Source: Pyxidicoccus xibeiensis
GTDB taxonomy: Bacteria; Myxococcota; Myxococcia; Myxococcales; Myxococcaceae
Direction of reading: 5' to 3'
DNA length: 64,000 nucleotides
Assembly: GCF_024198175.1 (NCBI RefSeq)
Contig: NZ_JAJVKV010000005.1
Location: 558,001-622,000 of the forward strand
In this document: in pieces, positions 45,789 to 53,811 of the stretch
How positions within the stretch are numbered: position 1 is the stretch's first letter
How the letters are laid out: every line of letters starts with the position of its first letter
The notes under the pieces: model-generated
What the model saw: the letters and a program-made list of their open reading frames with translations, nothing else
Database searches by the model: none
What the model was told of the DNA's origin: nothing
Translations under genes and position numbers: made by a program

Positions 45789-48412
45789 AAACCCTTCCTG
45801 GTGCCGTTGTCGAGGAAGAAGTCCTCGGCGGTCACCTGGCCCGGCGGAGGCGCCTCGGCGGTGGGCTGGGTGCCCTCGAGGAACGGCTCCAGCCGCCCCG
45901 GCACGGAGGCGCCGGCCAGCAGCCCGCTGACCGGGTCGATGCGCACCTGGACGACGCCGGGCGGCACCTCGAACTCGCGCGAGGGCAGGCCCTCGTGCGC
46001 CACGCGCATGAACTGGAGCCAGATGGGCAGCGCGGCGCGGCCACCCGTCTCGCTGCCCCCCAGCGGCGAGTTGTCGTCGAAGCCCACCCACGCGCTGGCC
46101 ACCCAGTCCGCCGTGTAGCCGGAGAACCACGTGTCCATGGAGTTCTGCGTGGTGCCCGTCTTGCCGGCGGCGGGCCGGTTCAGCTCGCGCACCGCCTTGG
46201 CCGTGCCCTCCTCCACCACGCTGCGCATCAGCGACGTGGTGAGGTAGGCCACCGGCGGGGGCAGCGTCTCCTCGAAGGCGGGCTGGTGCTCTTCCAGCAG
46301 CTTGCCGCGCACGTCGCGCACGCGCAGCAGCAGCAGCGGCTCCGCGTAGCGGCCGTTGGCCTGGAGCGTCGCGTACGCGTTGACGGCCTCCAGCATCGTC
46401 ACCTCGCCGGTGCCCAGCGCCAGCGTCAGGTTCTCCGGCATGGCCGAGTGGATGCCGGCGCGGCGCGCGAAGTCGATGACGCTCGCCGGCGTGAGCGACT
46501 CGATGAGCCGCACGGACACCGTGTTCTTCGACTTGGTGAGCGCCTCGCGCAGCGTCATCGGCCCCTCGAACTGGCGGTCGTAGTTCTGCGGCTTCCACGT
46601 CTTGCCCGTGTACGTGTCGCGGATGGCCTCGGGCGCGTCGTTCACCTTGGACAGCGGCGTGTAGCGCCCGCTGCCCATGGCCGCCGCGTAGAGGAAGGGC
46701 TTGAAGGACGAGCCCGGCTGCCGCTTGGCCTGCGTGGCCCGGTTGAACGACGAGCGCTCCGCGTCATAGCCGCCCACCAGCGCCACCACGTTGCGGTTCT
46801 CCGGGTTGATGACCACCAGGCCGCCCTGTACCACCGGCACCTGGTCCAGCGCGGCCTCCACGAAGGCCGGCGCGGGCGGCGCCTTCAGCACGCGCACGTA
46901 GACGAGCTGCCCCTTCTCGAAGACGTCCGAAATCTTCTTCGGCGTCCCCTTCTTCTGCTGGCGCGCCCACGCCGCGGTGGAGAAGGGCACCTCGGCGACG
47001 CGGCCCACCAGGTCCACGCGCGCCACGTTGCGCTTCTCGTCCACCTCGGTGACGTAGCCGGTGAGGCGCAGCCCCTCCTCCAGCGGCTTCAGCAGCACGG
47101 AGCGCGCCAGCACCTCTTCCTGGGACGGGGGGGCCTCCCCCTCGGGCGTCAGCTCCGGCCGCAGCTCCTCGGCGCCGTCCTCCTCCAGCTCCGCCGCGCG
47201 CGGCTTCTGCTCGGGCTTCGCCTCTTCCTTCTCCGCCTGGGCCAGCGGCGCCAGGTCCGCCACGTAGCCCTGGTCCTTCTGCCGGCGCCCGGCCTCCTCG
47301 ATGCGCGTGGCGATGAGCCCGCGGAAGCGCGTCCACTGCGCGTCTCCCAGCGTGCCCCGGGGGCCGCGGTAGCCCTGGCGCCGGTCCACCGCCTCCAGGC
47401 CCTCGCGCACCGCCTGCTCCGCCGCGGCCTGCAGCTTCGGCACCATGGCGATGTCCACGCGCAGGCCGCCCTGCATCACCGCCTGCTCACCGTAGCGCTC
47501 GATGAGGGTGCGGCGAATCTCCTCCGCGTAGAACAGCCCCACCTGCTTCTCCTTGCGCGGCGCCAGGACGATGGGCTTGTCCAGCTCCGCCTCGGTGAGG
47601 TGGCTGGGCACGAAGCCGTGCCGCGCCATCTGCCCCAGCACGTAGCGCTGGCGCGACTTCGCCCGCGTCATGTTCGTCACCGGGTTGATGCGGTGGGGAA
47701 TCTGCACGGTGCCCGCGAGCACCGCCGCCTCGCCCACGCTCAGGTCCTTCGCGTGCTTGCCGAAGTAGAAGAGCGCGGCCTCCTCCAGGCCGTAGCGGCG
47801 CTGCCCGTAGTAGGACTGGTTGATGTAGAGCGAGAGAATCTGGTCCTTGGTGAACGCCTGCTCCACACGCGGGGTGAGGATCCACTCGCGGGCCTTGCGC
47901 GTGAAGCTGCGCTCGGGCGTGAGCAGCAGGTTCTTGACCACCTGCTGCGTAATCGTGGACGCGCCGGACTTGCGGCTGCCCGGGATGAGGTTCTTCACGG
48001 CCGCGCGGGCCATGCCGAACGGGTCCAGCCCCTCGTGCTTGTAGAAGTCCGCGTCCTCGGCGGCGAGGAAGGCGTTGCGCACGTGGGGCGGCAGGTCCTC
48101 CACCCGCACCAGGGTGCGCCGCTCCACGGCGAACTCGGCGCAGAGGCTGCCATCCGCGCACGTCACCTTGGTGACCTGCGGCGGCTGGTAGTTGCGCAGC
48201 GCCTCCACCGACGGCAGGTCCTGGCTGTAATAGAAGTAGCCGCCCACGATGGCGAGGAGCGCGAGCACCAGGCCCACCGCGCCGGTGATGAGCAGCCGCT
48301 TCGTCCAGCGCCACAGCCGGGCACCGAAGCCGGGGCGCGCGGGAGGCGGAGTCGCCCCCGGGGTGGGCGTGGAGGAATCGGACGGAGGGGGCATCACGGG
48401 AGCCGAGGTCAT
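45785..48412 (-). CDS. Class A penicillin-binding protein (PBP1A-like)
   Basis: Bifunctional peptidoglycan synthase of 875 residues with a disordered Pro-rich cytoplasmic tail (1-30) and one TM helix (about 39-62). The GT51 glycosyltransferase domain has Glu119 in AAEDADFYKHEGLD, then GASTITQQ and RKAREWILT. An OB-type insert (about 440-510) is preceded by an acidic Pro/Glu-rich stretch (395-432), and the transpeptidase domain has nucleophile Ser568 in SSFK, SKN in LTKSKNTVS and KTGTT. It polymerises glycan strands and cross-links them in the inner-membrane-proximal wall. It heads a five-gene operon with secreted and sensory genes, an unusual setting for a PBP. Confidence 0.95.
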   Translation of the reverse strand: MTSAPVMPPPSDSSTPTPGATPPPARPGFGARLWRWTKRLLITGAVGLVLALLAIVGGYFYYSQDLPSVEALRNYQPPQVTKVTCADGSLCAEFAVERRTLVRVEDLPPHVRNAFLAAEDADFYKHEGLDPFGMARAAVKNLIPGSRKSGASTITQQVVKNLLLTPERSFTRKAREWILTPRVEQAFTKDQILSLYINQSYYGQRRYGLEEAALFYFGKHAKDLSVGEAAVLAGTVQIPHRINPVTNMTRAKSRQRYVLGQMARHGFVPSHLTEAELDKPIVLAPRKEKQVGLFYAEEIRRTLIERYGEQAVMQGGLRVDIAMVPKLQAAAEQAVREGLEAVDRRQGYRGPRGTLGDAQWTRFRGLIATRIEEAGRRQKDQGYVADLAPLAQAEKEEAKPEQKPRAAELEEDGAEELRPELTPEGEAPPSQEEVLARSVLLKPLEEGLRLTGYVTEVDEKRNVARVDLVGRVAEVPFSTAAWARQQKKGTPKKISDVFEKGQLVYVRVLKAPPAPAFVEAALDQVPVVQGGLVVINPENRNVVALVGGYDAERSSFNRATQAKRQPGSSFKPFLYAAAMGSGRYTPLSKVNDAPEAIRDTYTGKTWKPQNYDRQFEGPMTLREALTKSKNTVSVRLIESLTPASVIDFARRAGIHSAMPENLTLALGTGEVTMLEAVNAYATLQANGRYAEPLLLLRVRDVRGKLLEEHQPAFEETLPPPVAYLTTSLMRSVVEEGTAKAVRELNRPAAGKTGTTQNSMDTWFSGYTADWVASAWVGFDDNSPLGGSETGGRAALPIWLQFMRVAHEGLPSREFEVPPGVVQVRIDPVSGLLAGASVPGRLEPFLEGTQPTAEAPPPGQVTAEDFFLDNGTRKGL

Positions 48413-48508
48413 GGCGCTTTCGAAGAGGGCTGCACGTTAGACCGGGGGGACGGGAACGGGAACCGGCCCGGAGTCCGCCCCCCCGGGGGATTCCGGGGGC
48501 GACACTCT

Positions 48509-49582
48509 CTATGGCGTGGAGGGCACGAGCGGCTCCCCCGGCGCCCCGAAGTCGGAGCCCGGGGGCCCACCCGCCCGGGCCCCGGGCAGGGGGACGTCCG
48601 CCCGGGCCAGCCGATTCACCCGGTCCTCGTTAAGGCGGGCCTGGACGTAGCGCGGGGACAGGCGGGTGGCGGCCGCGTAGGCGGCGCGGGCCTCCTCCAG
48701 CCGGCCCAGCCGCTCGCAGGCCACCCCGAGGTTGTTGTGCACGTAGGCCACGTGGGGGAGCAGGGAGGCCGCCTGGGTGAGCACGTCCACGGCCTTCCGG
48801 TCCTCGCCCGCGCGCAGGTACGCGAAGCCCAGGTTGTTGAGCGCATGGCCATGCTCCGGGTCCAGGTGGACGGCCTGCTGGAAGCGGAGGATGGCAGCGG
48901 ACAGCTCCCCCGCGCTCAGGTGCGCGCGGCCGAGCACCTGGTACACCTCCGCGTCCTCCGGGTTCCTCAGCAGCGCCTCCTCTCCCACGCGCACAGCCTC
49001 CGCATGGCGGCCCAGGGACACCAGCAGCCGCGCCTGCTGCACCAGCGCGCCAGTCTCCTCGGAGTGCAGTCGGCCCAGCCGCTCGTACGCCAGCACCGCC
49101 ACCTCCGTCTGCCCGGTGAGGCGGGCGAGCCGCGCGGCCAGCGTCAGGGCGTCCGTGTCGGTCGGGTCGTCATGGAGGGCGCGGCGGCACTCGGTGAGGG
49201 CACCGGACAGGTCCCCCAGCTCGCGCAGGGTGCGCGCCCGGGCCAGGTGGTCCACGCGCCGGCCGTGCGTGTGCGCCACGGCGAGCACCGCGTCCGACGG
49301 CGCTTCCGAGGCCGTCACCTCGCGCGGCTCGTGGGGCTCTGGGGGCAGCGCTTCCGCCAGGGCCGGAGCGGCGGCTGGCGTACCGGCTTCGACGGGCGCC
49401 GTCTCCGGCCGCACGTGTTGCTGGGCCACGGCCACCCACGGGCGCCACGCCGCGGGCAGGGGCACGTCGTCCCAGGCGGCGACGCCGAGCGCGGCGAGGC
49501 AGGCGGGCAGCAGCGACTTCCTCAGCGCGGCGGGCAGGGTGAAACCGGCGGTGGGAGTGGCCTTCCTCGACCTCGTGCTCAT
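48509..49582 (-). CDS. TPR-repeat protein
   Basis: The 357-residue protein starts at ATG 49,582 with GAGGT 7 nt upstream; the reading frame extends further upstream but without a site. It has an N-terminal hydrophobic stretch (about 15-37), a Pro/Ala/Glu-rich spacer and six or so TPRs (about 110-320; LGDLSGALTECRRALHDDP, HALNNLGFAYLRAGEDRKAV, YVHNNLGVACERLGRLEEAR). A protein-protein scaffold near the membrane is likely; partners are unknown. It is divergent from the exonuclease gene. Confidence 0.85.
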   Translation of the reverse strand: MSTRSRKATPTAGFTLPAALRKSLLPACLAALGVAAWDDVPLPAAWRPWVAVAQQHVRPETAPVEAGTPAAAPALAEALPPEPHEPREVTASEAPSDAVLAVAHTHGRRVDHLARARTLRELGDLSGALTECRRALHDDPTDTDALTLAARLARLTGQTEVAVLAYERLGRLHSEETGALVQQARLLVSLGRHAEAVRVGEEALLRNPEDAEVYQVLGRAHLSAGELSAAILRFQQAVHLDPEHGHALNNLGFAYLRAGEDRKAVDVLTQAASLLPHVAYVHNNLGVACERLGRLEEARAAYAAATRLSPRYVQARLNEDRVNRLARADVPLPGARAGGPPGSDFGAPGEPLVPSTP

Positions 49583-49777
49583 GGCGGCGACCTCGGCTTC
49601 CGTCGGTGCGCCGGAAAGGGGCGCGCCGGGGAGCCGTGTGCGGGACTCCCACCTGGAGGCATTGCGACGGCCGTGCCAGGGGCCCGCCCCGGGAGCGCCA
49701 GAGGGGGTGTGTCCCCCTGGCCACAGGCGAGGGGAAAAGCGTGGCGGGGGCGCGGGTGTCATGCGACGGTCCGCGCG

Positions 49778-50548
49778 ATGAAGATCGTCACCTGGAACGT
49801 GAACTCGGTGCGGGCCCGGCAGGAGCGGGTGCTCGACTGGTTGAGGACCACGCAGCCGGACATCGTCTGTCTGCAGGAGCTCAAGTGCACGGACGCCGAC
49901 TTCCCCACCGACGCAGTGCGCGAGGTGGGCTACCACGCGGCCGTCCATGGGCAGAAGACCTACAACGGCGTCGCCATCCTCGCGAAGGAGGAGCCCCAGG
50001 ACGTGGTGAGGGGCCTGTCGGACGGCGTGGACGACTCGCACGCGCGCCTCATCGCCGCCACGGTGCACGGCATCCGCGTGGTGAGCGCCTATGCGCCCAA
50101 CGGGCAGTCCGTGGACTCCGAGCAGTACCACTACAAGCTCCAGTGGTACGAGCGCCTGCGCCGCTACCTGGACACCCGCCACAAGCCCGGCGAGCCGCTG
50201 GTCCTCGGTGGTGACTGGAACGTGGCGCCCACCGACCTGGACGTCTACGACCCGAAGGAGTGGGAAGGCCAGACGCTCTGCACGCCGCGGGAGCGGGACG
50301 CGCTCGAGCGCCTGCGCGCCTTCGGGCTGAAGGATGGCTTCCGCGCGCTCTACCCGGACGTGCAGAAGTTCTCCTGGTGGGACTACCGCATGCTGGCCTT
50401 CCCGAAGAACCGGGGCCTGCGCATCGACCACCTCTACGTGACGGAGCCCCTGGCCGCCCGCCTGAAGGGCTCGGACGTGGACCGCGAGGCGCGCAAGGGG
50501 AAGCAGCCCTCCGACCACGCTCCCGTGTGGATAGAGCTGCGCGAATGA
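49778..50548 (+). CDS. xthA: Exodeoxyribonuclease III
   Basis: Mg-dependent AP endonuclease and 3'-5' exonuclease of base-excision repair. The 256-residue protein has the family motifs in order: MKIVTWNVNSVRARQ, DIVCLQELKC (metal-binding Glu), YNGVAILAK, SAYAPNG, GGDWNVAPTDLD, FSWWDYR, LRIDHLYVT and the catalytic SDHAPV. Length is normal. No neighbour hints at a special role. Confidence 0.95.
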   Translation: MKIVTWNVNSVRARQERVLDWLRTTQPDIVCLQELKCTDADFPTDAVREVGYHAAVHGQKTYNGVAILAKEEPQDVVRGLSDGVDDSHARLIAATVHGIRVVSAYAPNGQSVDSEQYHYKLQWYERLRRYLDTRHKPGEPLVLGGDWNVAPTDLDVYDPKEWEGQTLCTPRERDALERLRAFGLKDGFRALYPDVQKFSWWDYRMLAFPKNRGLRIDHLYVTEPLAARLKGSDVDREARKGKQPSDHAPVWIELRE

Positions 50549-50739
50549 GCCTCTGACGGGGCTGTGTTCAAGCCCCGTGGAGGGTGCGTTCAGGGACGGT
50601 GCGGCACGGCCCGCCCTTCCCGGAAGTGCGGGTGTCGTCCGCCCACCTGAATGCACGGGAGGCGCTTCGCCTGGAGGTGAAACCGCGCCTGCCCCTGCTC
50701 CATATTGTGTCTCCTTGCCCGTGGCCCCCAGGCGAGGGC

Positions 50740-53220
50740 ATGCGCTGGGACACCAGCGGAGACGGGAGCAGCGTGGCTTCGAGTGAGTCTTTCAGCGGTT
50801 CCGAGCTGTCGTCCCGGCCCGAGCCTGCCAGCCAGGAGGGCGCGGGTCGGGACTTCGCGGACCCGGTGCGGGGGGCCACCGCCACCGAGTTCGCGGCGAT
50901 GCTGGATGGCATGAGCAGCGGCGTGGTGGCGGTGGACCGCCAGTGGCGCCTCTCCTTCGTCAACGCCTGGATGGAGCGCGTCCTCGGCCGCTCCCGCGAG
51001 AAGCTGCTGGGCCGGGACCTCTGGGCGGAGTTCCCCTCGCTCGCGACGAGCTCCTTCGGGGCCGCCTACCGCCGCGCGATGCGCGAGGGCATCGAGGTCA
51101 TCCACGAGGACTTCGTCCCGCAGTCCAATGCCTGGTTCGAGGGGCGTGCCTGTCCATCGTCCACCGGCCTGCTCATCTTCATCCGCGACGTGACGGAGCG
51201 GCGGCGCGTCGCGCGGGAGCTGAAGGAGCGGGAGGACCGGCTGCGCTTCGTCCTGGAGGCGGGCGGGCTGGGCTACTGGCGGCATGAGCGGGCCACCGGG
51301 AGGGTGGAGCTGTCCGAGGGCGCCAGGGCCAACTTCGGCCTGGCACCGGACGCAAACCTGTCCTCCTTCGAAGCGCTGAGCGCGCTCGTCCACCCGGACG
51401 ACCGCCCCGCGATGACGGAGGCCGTGGAGCGGGCCCTCACCACCTCCTCGGACTACTCGGCCGAGTACCGTGTCCTCCTACCGGGAGGCGGGGTGCGCCA
51501 GCTGGTGGCCCGCGGGCGCAAGGTGTACGCGCCGGATGGCACGCTCCAGGGGCTGGCTGGCATCAGCCTCGACGTGACGGAGCGCACGGCGGTGGAGCAG
51601 GCCCTGCGCGAGAGCGAGGCGCGCTTCCGCAACATGGCGGACAACGCCCCCGTCATGCTGTGGATGACCGACGTGTCGGGGGCCTGCATCTGGCTCAACC
51701 GCCAGTGGCACGACTTCACGGGGCAGACGGAGGCAGAGGGCAGGGGCCTGGGATGGCTGGACGCCGTCCACCCCGATGACCGCGGGCGGGCCGGCGACGC
51801 CTTCCTCTCGTCGCATGGCAGCCAGGCCCCGTTCCGCGTGGAGTACCGCATCCGCTCTCGCGACGGCGAGTACCGCTGGGCCATCGACTCCGCGAGCCCC
51901 CGGCTCGGGGCCTCCGGCGAGTTCCTGGGCTACATCGGCTCCGTCATCGACATCCACGACCTCAAGCGCGGCGAGGAGCGCCTGGCCTTCGTGTCCGAGG
52001 CGAGCCGCATCCTGTCCGAGTCGCTCGACTACGAGGCCACGCTGGCGCGCGCCACGCAGCTCGCCGTGCCCACCCTGGGGGACTGGTGCATGCTCGACAT
52101 GCTCCAGGAGGGCGGGGGCATCAAGCGGGTGAAGGTGTCCTGCTCATCGATTTCCGGACTGGAGACCCTCGTCACGGACACGGTGCGCTTCCCGCCCCTG
52201 CTGGAAGGGCACCCCTGGCACTCACCCAGCCAGGCCCTGCGGGAAGGGCGGGCCATCCTCGTCGAGGACGCGGGCGACGCGTACAAGGAGAAGGCGGCCT
52301 TCGGTCCGGAGCACCTGGCGCACATGAAGGCCATCGGCTTCCAGTCGGTGATGGCCGTGCCGCTGGTGGCGCGCGGCCGGACGCTGGGCGTCATCACCTT
52401 CCTGGCCATTGGCCCCGGCCGGCGCTTCACCCAGGCCGACCTGGAGACGGCCGAGGACCTGGCCCGCCGCGCCGCCCTGGCCGTGGACAACGGGCGGCTC
52501 TACCGCGAGGCCCAGCGCGCCGTGCGCGTGCGCGAGGAGTTCCTCCAGGTGGCCAGCCACGAGCTGAAGACGCCCCTCACCCCGCTGTCCCTCAAGCTCC
52601 AGATGCTGGCCCGCATGGTGGGCGCCTTCCCCCAGGAGCGCTTCCCGCGCCTGGCGAGCGACGTGGAGATGATGCGGCAGCAGGTCCAGCGCCTGTCGTC
52701 GCTGATGGACGAGCTGCTGGACATCTCGCGCATCACCTCCGGCCGCTTCTCGCTCACCCTGGAGTTCATGGACCTGGCCGTCCTGGTGCGTGACACGGCC
52801 GCTCGCTTCGAGCCCGAGGTCCTCCGCCAGGGAGGCCGGCTCGACGTGGAGACCCCCGACGCCGTCGAGGGCATCTGGGACCGGCAGCGGCTGGAGCAGG
52901 TGCTGACGAACCTCCTGTCCAACGCCCTCAAGTATGGCGGGGGCAAGCCCGTCCACGTGCGGCTGTCGCGCGACGGGGAGCGGGCGCGGCTGGTGGTGCG
53001 CGACGAGGGCATCGGCATCGCCCCGGAGTCGCTGCCCCGCATCTTCGAGAAGTTCGAGCGCGCGGTGAGCGACAAGCACTACGGCGGGCTGGGGCTGGGG
53101 CTCTACATCACCCGGCAGATAGTCCAGGCCCTGGGCGGCACCATCCACGCGCAGAGCGAGCCGGCGCGGGGCTCCACCTTCGTGGTGGAGCTGCCCCTCA
53201 TCCCGCCCACGGCCAGCTGA
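50740..53220 (+). CDS. Cytosolic multi-PAS/GAF histidine kinase
   Basis: With ATG 50,740 as start (GAGGG close upstream; the frame is open for another 52 codons, so the start is uncertain) the protein has 826 residues. It has three PAS domains (about 50-155, 165-285 and 290-410; the third has MWMTDVSGACIWLNRQWHDF-like LWMTDVSGACIWLNRQWHDF), a GAF domain (about 425-585; GFQSVMAVPLVARGRTLGVI), a HisKA H-box with His607 (VASHELKTPLTPLSL) and a HATPase with NLLSNALKYGGG, DEGIGI and GGLGLGLYI. No TM helices and no receiver, so it reads an intracellular signal, probably redox or small ligands, and acts on an unlinked regulator. Confidence 0.9.
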   Translation: MRWDTSGDGSSVASSESFSGSELSSRPEPASQEGAGRDFADPVRGATATEFAAMLDGMSSGVVAVDRQWRLSFVNAWMERVLGRSREKLLGRDLWAEFPSLATSSFGAAYRRAMREGIEVIHEDFVPQSNAWFEGRACPSSTGLLIFIRDVTERRRVARELKEREDRLRFVLEAGGLGYWRHERATGRVELSEGARANFGLAPDANLSSFEALSALVHPDDRPAMTEAVERALTTSSDYSAEYRVLLPGGGVRQLVARGRKVYAPDGTLQGLAGISLDVTERTAVEQALRESEARFRNMADNAPVMLWMTDVSGACIWLNRQWHDFTGQTEAEGRGLGWLDAVHPDDRGRAGDAFLSSHGSQAPFRVEYRIRSRDGEYRWAIDSASPRLGASGEFLGYIGSVIDIHDLKRGEERLAFVSEASRILSESLDYEATLARATQLAVPTLGDWCMLDMLQEGGGIKRVKVSCSSISGLETLVTDTVRFPPLLEGHPWHSPSQALREGRAILVEDAGDAYKEKAAFGPEHLAHMKAIGFQSVMAVPLVARGRTLGVITFLAIGPGRRFTQADLETAEDLARRAALAVDNGRLYREAQRAVRVREEFLQVASHELKTPLTPLSLKLQMLARMVGAFPQERFPRLASDVEMMRQQVQRLSSLMDELLDISRITSGRFSLTLEFMDLAVLVRDTAARFEPEVLRQGGRLDVETPDAVEGIWDRQRLEQVLTNLLSNALKYGGGKPVHVRLSRDGERARLVVRDEGIGIAPESLPRIFEKFERAVSDKHYGGLGLGLYITRQIVQALGGTIHAQSEPARGSTFVVELPLIPPTAS

Positions 53221-53230
53221 GACGGCCCAC

Positions 53231-53259
53231 GGGCCCCGGCGCCTGCTCCACCGGGGCCC
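53231..53259. terminator. Bidirectional hairpin between convergent genes
   Basis: A perfect 9-bp stem (GGGCCCCGG / CCGGGGCCC) with an 11-nt loop lies midway between the stops of the histidine kinase (53,220) and the leftward lipoprotein gene (53,272). Confidence 0.6.
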
Positions 53260-53271
53260 GCGAGCAGGGCA

Positions 53272-53811
53272 CTACGGCAGCAGCGACTTGTCCAGCCGCA
53301 GCGGCTTCTGGGTGCGCGTCAGCTGCTCGGCGCCCAGCCACGCCACGGTGATTTCGTTCATGTCCCGCAGCTTCTCGAGGTCGCCCTCGGGGACGATGAC
53401 GACCAGCCGGTCCTGCCCCAGGGCCCAGGTGTCACCCAGCCGCTCGCCGTTGACGTAGATCTCCGGCGAGGCCGTGCGCTCCAGGTTGCCCAGGGGCTCG
53501 GCCGTCCGGACCTCGATGGCGACCGGCTCGGCGTTGCCCGCGAGCAGGCGCTCGCCCGCCAGCCGCGACAGCTCGGTGTCGCTGCGCACGCGGCGCACCT
53601 CCACCGAGCGCAGCTCCACCGGCTTCGGTGGCGCCACGCTCGGGGCCGCGGGCGTGGGGGCCGTCAGCCCGGCCGGCGTGGCCGTGGCGGGCGGGTTGCC
53701 TTGGGACTTGTCGGCCATGGCGCCTGCCTCCTCCGTGCAGCCGGTCAGCGCGACGCAGGTGAAGGCCAGGGCCAGCAGCCGGCTAGCGCGAGAACTCGAC
53801 GTCGTCGACAT
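53272..53811 (-). CDS. Lipoprotein of unknown function
   Basis: The 179-residue protein has a lipobox (ALTGC, Cys25), a Pro/Ala/Thr spacer (about 35-62) and a mostly beta C-terminal domain (about 65-179) with SPEIYVNGERLGDTW and LVVIVPEGDLEKL, which reads like an Ig/CARDB-type fold. The gene overlaps the 3' end of the hydrolase gene by 29 nt in another frame, with its own GGAG site inside the hydrolase coding region, so the two are coexpressed. It may hold or assist the secreted hydrolase. Confidence 0.78.
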   Translation of the reverse strand: MSTTSSSRASRLLALAFTCVALTGCTEEAGAMADKSQGNPPATATPAGLTAPTPAAPSVAPPKPVELRSVEVRRVRSDTELSRLAGERLLAGNAEPVAIEVRTAEPLGNLERTASPEIYVNGERLGDTWALGQDRLVVIVPEGDLEKLRDMNEITVAWLGAEQLTRTQKPLRLDKSLLP

